From Papilionanthe hookeriana x Papilionanthe teres (taxonomy: Eukaryota > Streptophyta > Magnoliopsida > Asparagales > Orchidaceae), in assembly GCA_022702705.1 (NCBI GenBank), contig CM040439.1:30196930-30260929 (forward strand): a stretch of DNA of 64,000 bases. Reading direction: 5' to 3'. The position numbers were made by a program, and so were the translations under genes. This document shows positions 47,400 through 58,115 of the stretch, one piece after another; positions within the stretch are counted from its first letter, which is position 1; every line of letters begins with the position of its first letter. A model generated the notes under the pieces. The model searched no databases, had not been told where the DNA came from, and worked only from the letters and a program-made list of their open reading frames with translations.

Positions 47400-47470
47400 A
47401 CCCACTCGCCGATCTCGCCGTCGGCAACCTCGATGGTGCCGTCGGTGAGCCTTATGCAATTAAATTCGAG
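47400..47470 (-). repeat. GC-rich palindromic block between pol and first env-like ORF (E)
   Basis: 'actcgccgatctcgccgtcggcaacc' and 'ggtgccgtcggtgagcc' match the block at 34940-35120 in element C and occupy the same place between integrase and the first env-like ORF. Confidence 0.7.
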
Positions 47471-47759
47471 GGCTCTCGGGTAAAACACGTCGTTCTGGCA
47501 TGCCGAGCGCGCCTGCCGCGCCCTAGGCAAAATTTTGCACAAAAACACCGTGGTCAAATACGTTCTAAATTTTCTCTATGGATCCAAATTCTTGATAATC
47601 AAAGGGCAAATACAAGTATTAGAATTCAATATTACTACAAACTAATGATAAATTCAAACAAACACTCAAATAAATAAAGACTACAATGGGTTACCTCCCA
47701 TAAAGCGCTCGTCTAACTTCGCCAACTCGACCTATTCAAAATGTTATCGTGTTGGTTTG

Positions 47760-48980
47760 TTAATAAAACCCTTTAAAATTCGGTCTTTTACCCTCAAAAT
47801 ATGGTTTTAATCTATGTCCATTTACTTTAAATCTATTCCCAATTTTCGTATCTTCAATTTCAAATGTGCCTCCATAAGTATAAACCCGAGTCACGCAAAG
47901 GGTTATAACCAACGAGACTTCAATTTCTCGGAAATAACTTCAAATTTCTCGTATCAGAAATCATAACTTTTGCCCCGGTTCAAAGTTCTTTTCGATTAAT
48001 CTTCCGATCATGCCTTAACTTCAGTTTTTCCTTATAAATTTTGTCGTTATCTTAAGATACGTTTCTTAATTCTTCTAATTCATTCAATTGTAACAATCTC
48101 TTTTCACCAAAGATTTTTCAAATTATAATCGAATTCTTTAATCACCCAATATGCTTTTATGTTCTAATTCTATCGGTAAGTGACAAATCTTTCCATAAAT
48201 ACGTTCGTAAGGAGTCATACCAATAGGAGTTTTATAAGCAGTCTTGTATGCCAATAATGATTCAGCCTCGTACCTCAATCTACTCTACTAGGGCTTCATG
48301 ATTTTCTAAAATTTGTTTAATCTCATGATTAGAAACTTCAAATAAACCTCTCGTTCGTGGATGATAAGCAAGTAAAGAATCTATGAACAATATTAAACTT
48401 TTATGCCAATCTCTCGAATGTATTTAATCCTAAAACGGGAACCTCCATCGCTGATAATCACTCGCATACCGTATCTTCAGGAAAATGTTTTTCATTAAGA
48501 ATTCAAACACTTTTAGCATCACAACGAGGTAAAGCTTGTACTTCAATCCACTTTGATACATAATCAACTCGCGATCAAAATATATAAGTTCCCAAATGAA
48601 GGAATAAATAGTCCCATGAAAGATAATCCCCAAAACATCAAAATCTCAACTTTTAACATGAAATTCGTAGGCAATTCATTTCTTTTAGATATATTACCTA
48701 CTCGTTCGCATCTATCACAAGTTTTGATATATCCGTAAACATCTCTAAAGATAGTAGGCCAATAAAATCCAAATTTTGCAAAATTTTATGTACAGCTTTT
48801 GTCAATCCTAAATATCCTCCAAATTCCGAATCATGACATTTCGGGGACACCGCCCGCTTCATAAGGCACACATCTCCCCGATAATAAGATCATATATCGT
48901 TTATATAAATACGCCAGCTCATCCAAAAAATATGCTTTTGCATCATGAATGAATTTTTTCCTTGCTATCGCGTTGTTAAC
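47760..48980 (-). pseudogene. Integrase domain of Athila E
   Basis: Collinear with 35329-36560 of element C. The minus strand gives 'FKVNGHRLKPYFEG'-type C-terminal residues at about 47840-47770, 'VIISDGG' near 48450 and an 'AYHPRTRGL' block near 48360. Frameshifts split it. Confidence 0.75.
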
Positions 48981-49258
48981 ATGGGTGGCAAAATATCGCT
49001 TACTATATAATTAACTATATCAAAGATACCAAGGTATTTTCCACTTATTAATATTATAAAGTTGTTCATCAAGGAAATGCTCTATTATTTCATATCACAA
49101 GGTCGAGCACCTGGTGGATATTCTAGTCTCGATAAATGATCAAAGAATTCGTTTGTCAGTTCCCTTCTATCAATCACCACAAAATCGAATTATTGCATTA
49201 AAAGTACCTATCCGATTAATCTGCTTAGTATCCTCTTTTCGTATCGATATTTAATAAA
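48981..49258 (-). pseudogene. RNase H remnant of Athila E, truncated by deletion
   Basis: Matches the 3' (C-terminal) half of the element C RNase H at 36600-36845, including the segment preceding integrase. At 49258 it jumps to sequence equivalent to 38545 in element C. The 5' half of RNase H and all of RT are missing. Confidence 0.7.
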
Positions 49259-49640
49259 GAAATGGTCTTCCTAAAATGATCGTGCTTCCTTATCTTCTTC
49301 TATATCTAAAATGATAAAGTCCACAAAAGGAAAGATAAATTTATCAACCTTGACCAAAACATCTTCTACAACTCCTTTAAGATGTGTAATAGATCGATCA
49401 CTTAACCGTAGAGTTACGTGTCAAGAATCTCTCTTATTCCTAACCTTTTAAAAGCTTCGATAAAGGCATCAAATTTATGCTAGCCCCAAATCACATAATG
49501 CCTGCCTATAAAATTTTTCACCAATAGCACACGGGATAGTGAAACTATCGTGATCTTTAAGTTTTTCTCAAGAAGCTTTCTAAATTATAGCACTACACTC
49601 TTCACCGAATGCAACGGTCTCATGATTTAGTAACTTCCTT
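49259..49640 (-). pseudogene. Protease region of Athila E
   Basis: Minus strand near 49505-49445 reads 'ALCDLGASINLMP', the Athila protease active-site block. The surrounding sequence is collinear with 38545-38900 of element C. Confidence 0.8.
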
Positions 49641-51340
49641 TTCGTCGAGCATATCCTTCATAAATTTAACATAATTGTGCATTTGTTCCAAAGCTTCAAC
49701 AAAAGGAATATTTATGGACAATTTTTAAGATGTCTAAGAATTTAGCAAATTTTTTTTCCCTTATCTTGTTGCTTTAGTCTTCGAGGAAATGGTGGTGAGC
49801 TGGCCTTTCAACAAGAATTTTCATGTTTCGCAGGAAAATCAGATATAAACTTTCGTTTTCTACTCGCTTCTTCTTTTCCTTTTCAACTCTAGTTTCTTTT
49901 TGAACTCTTATTTCCAACTCTTTTCCACTTTAATTAAATAGCCTTTAACTGCTCTTTTCCTCGATCTTTAAGATTTACTTCAACATTGCCAGTAAAGTTC
50001 CAACAAGTCTATTGCTTAGTGCAGTAGCAATTTGCCCTAATTGGTTTTCTATGTTTTTAATAGCAGCTCCTTGACTTTGTAATTGATTACTCATACTCAA
50101 AACTAATTCTTTCATAGATAGCTTCTTCTCCTTAAATTGTGAATTATTATAAAAACCTCGGTGGATTAGAAGGTCTATAATTGGAATTACCGATCGTTTA
50201 TATTTCCTAATGGGTTTACAAGATTGCTCCCCCACCGAGGATTAGCATTACCTTGATTATTCCAATTAAAGTTTGATGATTCTTCCAACCCGATTATAAT
50301 AGTTTGAATAAGGGTTATTTTGTCTATTATTTATCAAATTTATACTATACGGAAGATTGGAAAGATCTACAATTTTGGTTCTAATTAATTTTCTTATAAC
50401 ACTGGAGGTGTTTGAGAATGATTCATTCCTTATTGATCTATTTTCTTGAAAGGGCAGCAATTTGAGAAACTATCATAGTTAAAACATCCGAATCATGAAT
50501 ACTCACAATTTCAGATTTACCTTTTCACAGGCGATTGAAATTATTAAGTAGCTTTTTCTTCTATTAAAGCATAAGCTTCTTTAAAAGGTTTAGACATTAG
50601 TGATCCACCAACACCAAATACAATGATGAATCTAAAAGATCCTACTAATCCATTATAAAATGTTTGAATAACTAACCAACTGCAAAGCATGATGCGGGCA
50701 TCTTCTAAGAAGTTCTTTAAATCTTTCCCAAGATTCATATATCGATTCTCCCTCATACCGACCGAAAGATGTGATATCGTTTCTAAGCTTAGCAAGCCTT
50801 AGATGGTGGAAAATATTTCGATAAGAATTTTTGTTAAAGTTCTCCCAAAGTTTAATAGATCCATGTGCTAACGTATTTAACCAAGCCTTAGCCTTATCCC
50901 TGCTGAAAAAGGAAAAAGTCTAAGTCTGATGCGCATCATCGATTAATTGTCATATTTAAAAAGTAGCACAAAGTTCTAGAAAACTCGCAAGATGTAAATT
51001 AAGATCTTTATTTGAAGTTCCAATTTGATTGCTTTGTACCATTTGATAATTATAGGTTTAAGCTCAATCGAATTAGCAACAGCATCGTGATTTTGGATAG
51101 CTAAGTGAATTTCATCTAATGTAGGGTTAGCGTAGTCTCTTAAAGGTCTAGATCGATGTTCATTTTCTATTCTTTTGTTGTTTATGTTGTTTTCCATTGT
51201 TTCATAATTTCTAGGTTCTTTTTCTCGCTTAATTCTTCTAACAAAGGCGTTCAAATTCGAATTGTAGGGTATAAGATTTTCGTAAACAAATTTACGCATA
51301 CAATCGAAATCAAGACACGGCAAAACAGCTTAACTAAATA
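49641..51340 (-). pseudogene. gag: gag of Athila E, truncated
   Basis: Open minus-strand pieces include 50976-51323, with 'RPLRDYANPTLDEIHLAIQN' in its middle (N-terminal gag), 50544-50795 with 'QTFYNGLVGSFR' and 'GGSLMSKPFKEAYALIEE' (capsid), and 49975-50235 with 'QLQSQGAAIKNIENQLGQIA' (C-terminal coiled-coil). These blocks define Athila gag and make this the best-preserved gag in the window. The element ends near 51340. Confidence 0.88.
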
Positions 51341-52750
51341 AGTTGCAATTTCTTTTAAAAAAGTTTTCTAATTGTCCTAATTGTCCGTTACTCCGAGTTG
51401 TAAGGCACATGTACCAATGTATGTGGATGAAAAAGTTTTTGTAATGTAGACCTAAAGTCTTAATATAATTAATTTTGTATTTTGGATTGAATAATGCTTT
51501 CTACCTTTTAAGATAATATGTTATTATGAGTATCACATATTCTAAAAAAAATAAGAATTCATCACTTTTGTGATCTATAGCACTTTCCATTATCATTTTT
51601 TTTTGGCATTTAATTTCTATTCTTTTTTCTCCTAATAACTTAACTAATCCAACATTTTCTCAACTTCTTCCATTTCATGGTTCACTTTAAATAAATGTAT
51701 TTATCTTGCTCAATAAGTGAGAAAATTTCATAATTCAAACCGATTATCTGTGAGAGTAACGAAAGTTTCCGCATCATGCACAGAACTCCCCATGCTTTTC
51801 TCATCTATTTTTCACTGATGTTAACCAATGAGTTTTGATGTTTGACATTGTCATCTCAATCGCTCGATCTATGACCTAGTTAATCACCAATCCTTTTCTA
51901 ATGTATACATTATAAATCGTTTTATTGCCACCAAAGTGGATGTCTTCCATAGTTTATGCTCATTACACTATATTAATGTATTCTGGTTATAGAAATGGAT
52001 GACATTTGCCACTCATATGATGCTCTCAATTTATTTTTGTATGTATGAGAGATTTTTATGCAATGCTAACATAATAAATTCTCAGTCTACAACCTTTATA
52101 ATCTCAACATTCAACAATAATATATATATTATATATATGCTTACTTTGATCCATGCTATTGGTCAATCAATACTAAATTATAATAAATAAAGGCAGATTT
52201 AAAATTAGCTGAGTTTGATGCACTCATTTTGAACCAAATCAAATATTTAATTAGGTTTCAAAACGTTAAACGTCATGACTAAAAAATAATGAACATATTT
52301 TAAAAAGTTTATTTTAAAGTCAATATCCTTAATGACTGTTTCAATTAGATTATAATTTAATAATAATAATGTTTTATTTTTTCTATTTACTGAAAGAACG
52401 TAGGAAGGAGATTTGCATTGGCCTACTTGAAATGGTTTTATTATTCTTTTAATAAGAATTTATTTTAATAAAAAAATATTTTCATAATAAGGATTTCCAT
52501 GAAATTTGTTTTCTCAAACTTTTTGAAAATTAAAAGAAATTTTACAAAACAAAAAGAAAAAAAATAATAAATAAACATTTTCAGAAAATTAGTTATTTTT
52601 TAAAATGTGCTCCATGAGCATCTAATCAAACATTGTTCCCTAATATAATTTTTATTTAATAATGAAAGAATGCACTGCAGCTATATTGCTATTTTAGAGG
52701 GAAAAAAACGTCTAATATTGGGTTCCTTGTGTGAATTACTCATTTTATTC
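51341..52750. other. AT-rich intergenic DNA, no recognised gene
   Basis: Homology to Athila gag ends and low-GC DNA follows with homopolymer runs and an 'atatatatattatatatat' patch near 52119. Short frames (51999-52190) show no domain. I see nothing else here. Confidence 0.6.
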
Positions 52751-52764
52751 CTTTAGATGATTTT

Positions 52765-52935
52765 TACTAAGTTGTGTCGTTGAGAGAGAATATTTAGGTG
52801 GATGAGTGGCTTTACACTTGGAGACAAATTGTGAATGAACATATTCGTGATAGGGTTGGTGTGGCTCCAGTGGCGGACAAAATTAGAGAGTCGTCTTAGA
52901 CGGTTTAGTCACATTAAACTTCAATTATCTGATAA
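52765..52935 (+). pseudogene. L1-type LINE fragment, end of reverse transcriptase ORF
   Basis: Across two frameshifts the plus strand reads 'RIFRWMSGFTLGDK' then 'NEHIRDRVGVAPVADKIRE' and 'RLRRFSHIK'. This is the conserved C-terminal segment after the RT domain in plant non-LTR retrotransposons (usual form: RWM.GHTR.DRIRN..IR..VGVAPI..K..E.RLRWFGH). Only about 170 bp are recognisable. Confidence 0.8.
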
Positions 52936-53089
52936 TCCGTTAGGAGAGTTGATGCGTGCTGTACCCGATAAGCGGTAGAGCAACGGATTATCGTTTTAGC
53001 GCCGTACGAGACTATTTTACGTAAAACTCATGAGTTTAAAACCACAAGTGCCTCGCCTACTGTAAAATCCACTATATATTTACGTTACC

Positions 53090-53785
53090 GTACCCTCGTC
53101 CCAAAGACGAGAAAAGTTGTTATTGTGTTTTCCAAGTTACAACATCGACCGACGGCTTCCCATTTGCCAAGCTGATTTCGTGATCGTTGGTGGTCGACGT
53201 TGTTTGCGGATAATTGACAACAATAGATAATGCTCGACGACAGCCAAGCAGTGAGTCGACGACGGTTTCCGCGCGGTCGACGATGGTCGGGTAAAGGGTC
53301 GACGGCGGGTTGCCGGTGATTGACAAGTCGCCGCGTGTCAAAGATAGTCGTAGTGGTTGATGGCGGTGGAGATCGAGGGTTACAAGGGCGGGCACAGATT
53401 TGTGTCATTTCAAAGCCTTTATATTCTCTCTCACCAAGCCCCTTGTCCCAACACGGATACGGAAAGTGTTATAAGGTTTTCTGGGTTACAACATCGATCG
53501 GGCGGCTTCCTGGCTTCGTAGTGGTCGCAGATGCCATTTGCAGACACCGACAACAATGGGAGCAATGCTCGACGGCGGTTAGCACAATGACGACGGTCGG
53601 GCTGTGAATCGACGACGGCCTGAGCTGGGCTGACATGCAGCTGGCTCTGGGTGATCGACGTAAGCCGCCGCTGTTAACGACAATCGTAGTGGTCGACGGC
53701 GACCGTGGAGATCGAGGTGATGCGGCGGCGCCGCATTTCGGTGTCATTTTCAAAGTTTTCATGCTCTCTCCTCGTTCCAGTTCCC
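53090..53785. repeat. Tandem duplication, two copies of a ~349-bp GC-rich unit
   Basis: 'ttacaacatcga' recurs at 53138 and 53487 with the following sequence in the same order: 'cggcttcc', 'gacaacaatgggag/gacaacaatagat', 'atgctcgacg', 'gacgacgg', 'gatagtcgtagtggt/acaatcgtagtggtc', 'gtggagatcgagg', 'tgtcatttcaaag'. Copies are diverged with small indels. The unit is rich in GTCGACG words, unlike its AT-rich flanks. Long frames on both strands (for example 53469-53900 minus) are not conserved between copies. Confidence 0.85.
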
Positions 53786-55694
53786 TCTCATGAGCAGTGA
53801 GTAGCCATTTATATATCGTGTGCGTAATTAATACAAGAATACGAATTACTTTTATCGAACAAGCCTCGAGAGCTCTTCCTTCGATCGCCATTACTGACAT
53901 TTAAGTCATTTTAACTGCGTCGCACTGAAAGAATTTTCAAATTTCGTTGGATTCGCTCTGTCGAAACACCCGATTCGACCCCGCGATCGCGATTAGACAT
54001 CTCGTTTAATCTTTTAACATATCTGAAAAATTTGCAAGTGCGTTTAACACGATTCGCCCTGGATTGACCGAATCGACTAATTTACGTACATCGGGTTTTT
54101 CGTCAACCCTACGGGCCTTAAGCTAGAATTTGCCGAACCTGAATTTATAAGTTTTTACCAAGATTTCAATACCTTTGGCTCAAAAAGCCTGCCTTGGAGA
54201 CCTATTGGCGCCGAGACACTAAATGACAGTAGGGACATCAATGCAGATATACCGCAGTAGACGTTTTACAGTCGACTTATCTTAAAGGTATAATGACATG
54301 TGCATAGAAAAACTTGGGCATACTGCATAAAAAATAATTTTAATTTATTAGAATTAAATGATAATATAACACTCAATAGATGCAATGGAGTAAAAATATT
54401 CTTGCAGCTGACCCAACTTGGTGAATCAAAAACTTGTTGTAGATGATTTTTTTAATGCCCCCCAGCACATAATAATTAACTACCGTTCATCTCACATCAT
54501 GTATTTGTCTGATTCACAAGACTTTTCTACGCAAAGATAACTAATAAGGCCAATTCCTCCATTTGAAGGTGTCGGCAGCAGGATATGTGAATGCACCAGG
54601 ACGTCCACTGGTACAAGACAACCATTCAACGTCAAGGCACAAATCAAGGCACAAAAGTTAAACATTATCCCTTATGATAATGGCTAGTCAACAATGCATT
54701 TATTATAAGTATTATTAACTAAAATACTAACCGCCTTGGTTTGCGGAAAATACATCCGGATTCGTCGTAAATAATGCCTGAGTTCAAACAAATCACGCTT
54801 GTTGCTTCAAGTTGCAAGAAGTCTACCGTGAAATCACAATAATAAATCCGGTATCAATTTTTCCCGCTATTCTATATTATTCGTATATTATCACACAGTA
54901 ATAACAAAAATAACACGGTATCATTCTTCAAGTATTTCGCGATTTATTAATTAAATTGTTATATAATAATACATAACACCTGAATAATACGTATCAACCT
55001 TATGAATATTTCAAATAAGTATTCCGCTGACCATCATGTATTGCTTGACGTGTTAACGTAACGCGATTTCATCAGACTCACACGTATCTCTATATCCGTA
55101 GTCCGGACGTGAATAAATTTTCCTGATTTCAAAGGATTTACATCAGCCAGCACACTCGTGATTGTTTGTAGTTTAAAATCTAAATTACATTGTTTGGTTA
55201 TTAGTAATTATTGATGATTCCATATTGTACGACAACTCTAAGTTTAGACGTATATGAAAAATGAAATTTTAAAGGGATTTCCAAACAGTTAATGTCAGAA
55301 GCTACAAAACGTTTTTAAAAATTGTTATTTATCTTTGATTATTATATATATTTTGTTGGAAGTAATATAGATCGAACTAAATCAAACACCTCTAGGCTAG
55401 TATTGTTAGTTTATTTTTAAACATTATATTATATTTCATTTGAACATTAGAACATAATTGACTTTTGGTGCCATATAATAGCTTTATTTAGAGAAATGAT
55501 TGGTTAAAGTAGGACAAAACATTCTTTCCAAAAAAAATCAGTGATATTAAAAAATGGGTCATAGCTCCTTATTTCGAGAATTCAAAAAAAAAATAAAATA
55601 AAAATAAAAAAATAAAAGAAAAGTCAGTTTCAGACGTATTTCACAAGAAACTTTAGTTTGGGTACGTTCGAAAGTCGTTTCACCTTTTTTTTTT
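53786..55694. other. Intergenic DNA, no recognised gene
   Basis: Mixed composition: moderate GC to about 54300, then AT-rich. No coding domain, RNA gene or repeat boundary is recognised. Confidence 0.5.
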
Positions 55695-55939
55695 GAGAAA
55701 TATTTTCATACGGAGAACGCACGCAGCTCGCGTGCGTTCTCTAATAACTACGCAATGCTCCCGTAATAAAATATCAAAAACCTTGAAATGGAACCCGTGA
55801 AAGTTATTTTTATTATCAAGTTATCAGAATTAATATCCCAATAACCTACCACCAACCCCTCAATAACCCCAAAATGGGCGTTATCGTAAGTTTATTACGC
55901 ACGCAGCTGCGTGCGTTCTCCGTACGAAAATATTTTTTC
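55695..55939. mobile_element. MITE-like element with palindromic terminal inverted repeats (245 bp)
   Basis: The left end GAGAAATATTTTCATACGGAGAA and the inverted right end GAAAAAATATTTTCGTACGGAGAA form a ~23-bp inverted repeat. Inside each end lies a palindrome: ACGCACGCAGCTGCGTGCGT exactly at 55897-55916, and the same with one extra base at 55717-55737. No coding capacity. Target duplication is unclear because poly-T flanks the left end, so the superfamily cannot be assigned. Confidence 0.75.
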
Positions 55940-56108
55940 TGTAGCTTTTTATCGTAGTTCATTCAATATCCTTTCGTTTAATGACATCATTTTTGTGTTT
56001 CTGTCAGTTGATACATACATAGCATTGAGAATATTGATTTTTACTTATTTCATACCTTAAATTTTAATATTACAAAATTCAAACTTTTTAACGTTTCCAA
56101 TCTCCAGT

Positions 56109-56402
56109 ATGTCCGTCCCTGCCATTCCTACAATACCTTTCAGTTCCCTCAATAACATGAGGTCAACTCTCCAACCCCACAACGAACTGTGGTCCACTAT
56201 ACCGCTCCCTCTTGAATTTATGCACTGCATACAACCCGAGGAAAGTCCAAAACCATCTTCCTCTTTAGTGTACAAACCCCATCGCAGGTTTTGCTCAGCT
56301 TGCAATGGCTTGCGATGGAATGAACGAGATGCTGGAGAAGAAAATGTTAACGAAAGTTGGCCCAGGATTCATTCACTATGTTCGAAACCAGTTTTAAACT
56401 AA
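56109..56402 (+). CDS. Unrecognised 97-codon open frame
   Basis: A frame of higher GC than its surroundings, starting MSVPAIPTIPFSS, Pro/Ser-rich, with one C..C pair (FCSAC). The opposite strand is also open for 82 codons over 56057-56305, so openness alone is weak evidence. No domain is recognised and no start context or promoter supports it. It may be a gene fragment or chance. Confidence 0.2.
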   Translation: MSVPAIPTIPFSSLNNMRSTLQPHNELWSTIPLPLEFMHCIQPEESPKPSSSLVYKPHRRFCSACNGLRWNERDAGEENVNESWPRIHSLCSKPVLN

Positions 56403-58115
56403 TTTTCAATTGGAGGTTCAAATAAATCAATCTTTCAATATAAAGTCTTATCCTTGATTAAATCTTAAAAAAGGTTTAAATATAGTTTTAGCATATTTCA
56501 AACTCAAACCAAATATGAACCCTATTTGTTAAGCATTAGACTTTAAGTAGAAATAAGTTTCCAATTGCATTCAAACAAACTTCAAACCAACATTTAAATT
56601 AATTTCATTGTACAATAGAAGTTCTTTATTAGCAATTTCTTAAGAATTGAGGCTTAAAGTAGTGTTATTTGATGAACATAGCTTATGTTTCAACCTAGGT
56701 TTTGTATAGAGTTAACTTGCTTAACTTAGTCTTGCTTTCGTATAGAAATCTTAAAATATTATTCTCATGGATGGACATTGAATTAAATAAACAATTACGT
56801 GGATGATCAAGGAAGTCATCGAGTGCAGCTGCAGAGGGTGATCTCATTTGAAGGGAAACTAATATCCCTTTAAGCACTTTTTATTCTTTCTACACCCTAT
56901 GGTTTTGAAGGGTTCTAATCCAATAGCTTCTCACATGAAAAAAAAAAGATTAAAAACATAATGGTTGATTAAATTTATGGAATATGATTTATTTGTTTTT
57001 AAGTAAAACTTAAAAAGATGAACACAAGTACAATACCAAGAAATACAATGATATATTATTAATTTAAATGATGAACACAAGTACAAAACATGATGGATGG
57101 TAATAAATTCAAAACAATGATATATTATTAATTATTGATGTGTTTCTTCTCAATCATGAAAGTAAAATTGATGTCATTACTGAGATGCTAGTAACTATTG
57201 AAGATATTTTTTTTTTAATTTTACATCCATGCAAACAGATGCCTTCAAAGAAGAAACTTAAGGTGATAGATAATGACATGTCTAAACTGATTTGTACATC
57301 CTAATTATTGTAAAATACATAAGAATGACATAGACAATCCAATACTTATTGGATTTATCATGTAATTATAGAACAAAACTTATTAAACCATTCAAAGGCT
57401 AGGTAAGACATGCATATAGCACTCCATTGGGCATAAGGTCCCTAAGAATAAAAAACTAAAATGAAGGTGATAAAAATGTTCAAATGCAAAGATTTTTTTT
57501 CTCGCTTTTTATAAATAATGTTCTATGTCATACAAACAATACCATAATTTTAAAGTTAGTTTACGCAAATTACTAATGCCAATAAATTTTGACCGGTAAA
57601 GTACCAGGCTATTATGTCTTTTATAAAAGGCTTTTATTTTGTTTAGAATTTGAACGTTGTCTTGCATAATGCATAAATTAGATGATTTCTTTGGTTTGCT
57701 ATAAATGGAAACAAGATTATTTCTTTTAAAGGCAAGGTATAGAAATAAATGAAGTCAAATAAAGAGGGATGAGAATATTGGCATGGAGACTCAATATATT
57801 GCATCATGTAGTAGATCAATTCGATAAAATGTGGAAAAATACATGTAACCATGCAAACTCTTGTTAACCAATTTATTTCCTTTTTCACCCAATCACCTCA
57901 CAAATTGCTCTCATTAGTGTAAATTCTTAAGGGATCATCCATTATATAAGCATTCCTACACGAGCATGCTTATCTTTCAAGTTTTTAAGAAATTTTCAAT
58001 TGTTTATTCGAAACGCACCTTTATGTTTACAAGCTTAGTTTATTCTACTAAAGAAAATTAATAATCATTTTTTATTAAGTAACTAGCATCCATATTTGCA
58101 CTCTTAACTAAAGCC
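56403..58115. other. AT-rich intergenic DNA with short direct repeats
   Basis: No gene is recognised. 'gatgaacacaagtacaa' occurs at 57018 and 57070 and 'caatgatatattattaatt' at 57046 and 57115, a small local duplication. The remainder shows nothing. Confidence 0.5.

Larger units (their letters stand above)
44360..51340 (-). mobile_element. Athila-lineage element E, minus strand, RT-deleted and truncated
   Basis: Collinear with element C from LTR fragment through two env-like ORFs, integrase, RNase H, protease and gag, but with a deletion at about 49258 that removes reverse transcriptase. The right end stops in the 5' part of gag near 51340, so primer site and 5' LTR are missing. The left end is an LTR remnant cut by Tat LTR D. 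Confidence 0.88.

Noticed and set aside
53469..53900. 143-codon minus-strand frame
   Set aside because: It lies over a GC-rich tandem duplication, is not kept in the other copy, and shows no domain.
54100..54260. 'attggcgccgag' near 54206 as an Athila primer site
   Set aside because: Only the short TTGGCGCCG core matches; there is no LTR end before it and no gag after it.
57643..57888. 81-codon minus-strand frame in AT-rich DNA
   Set aside because: Expected by chance, no domain, composition like the flanks.
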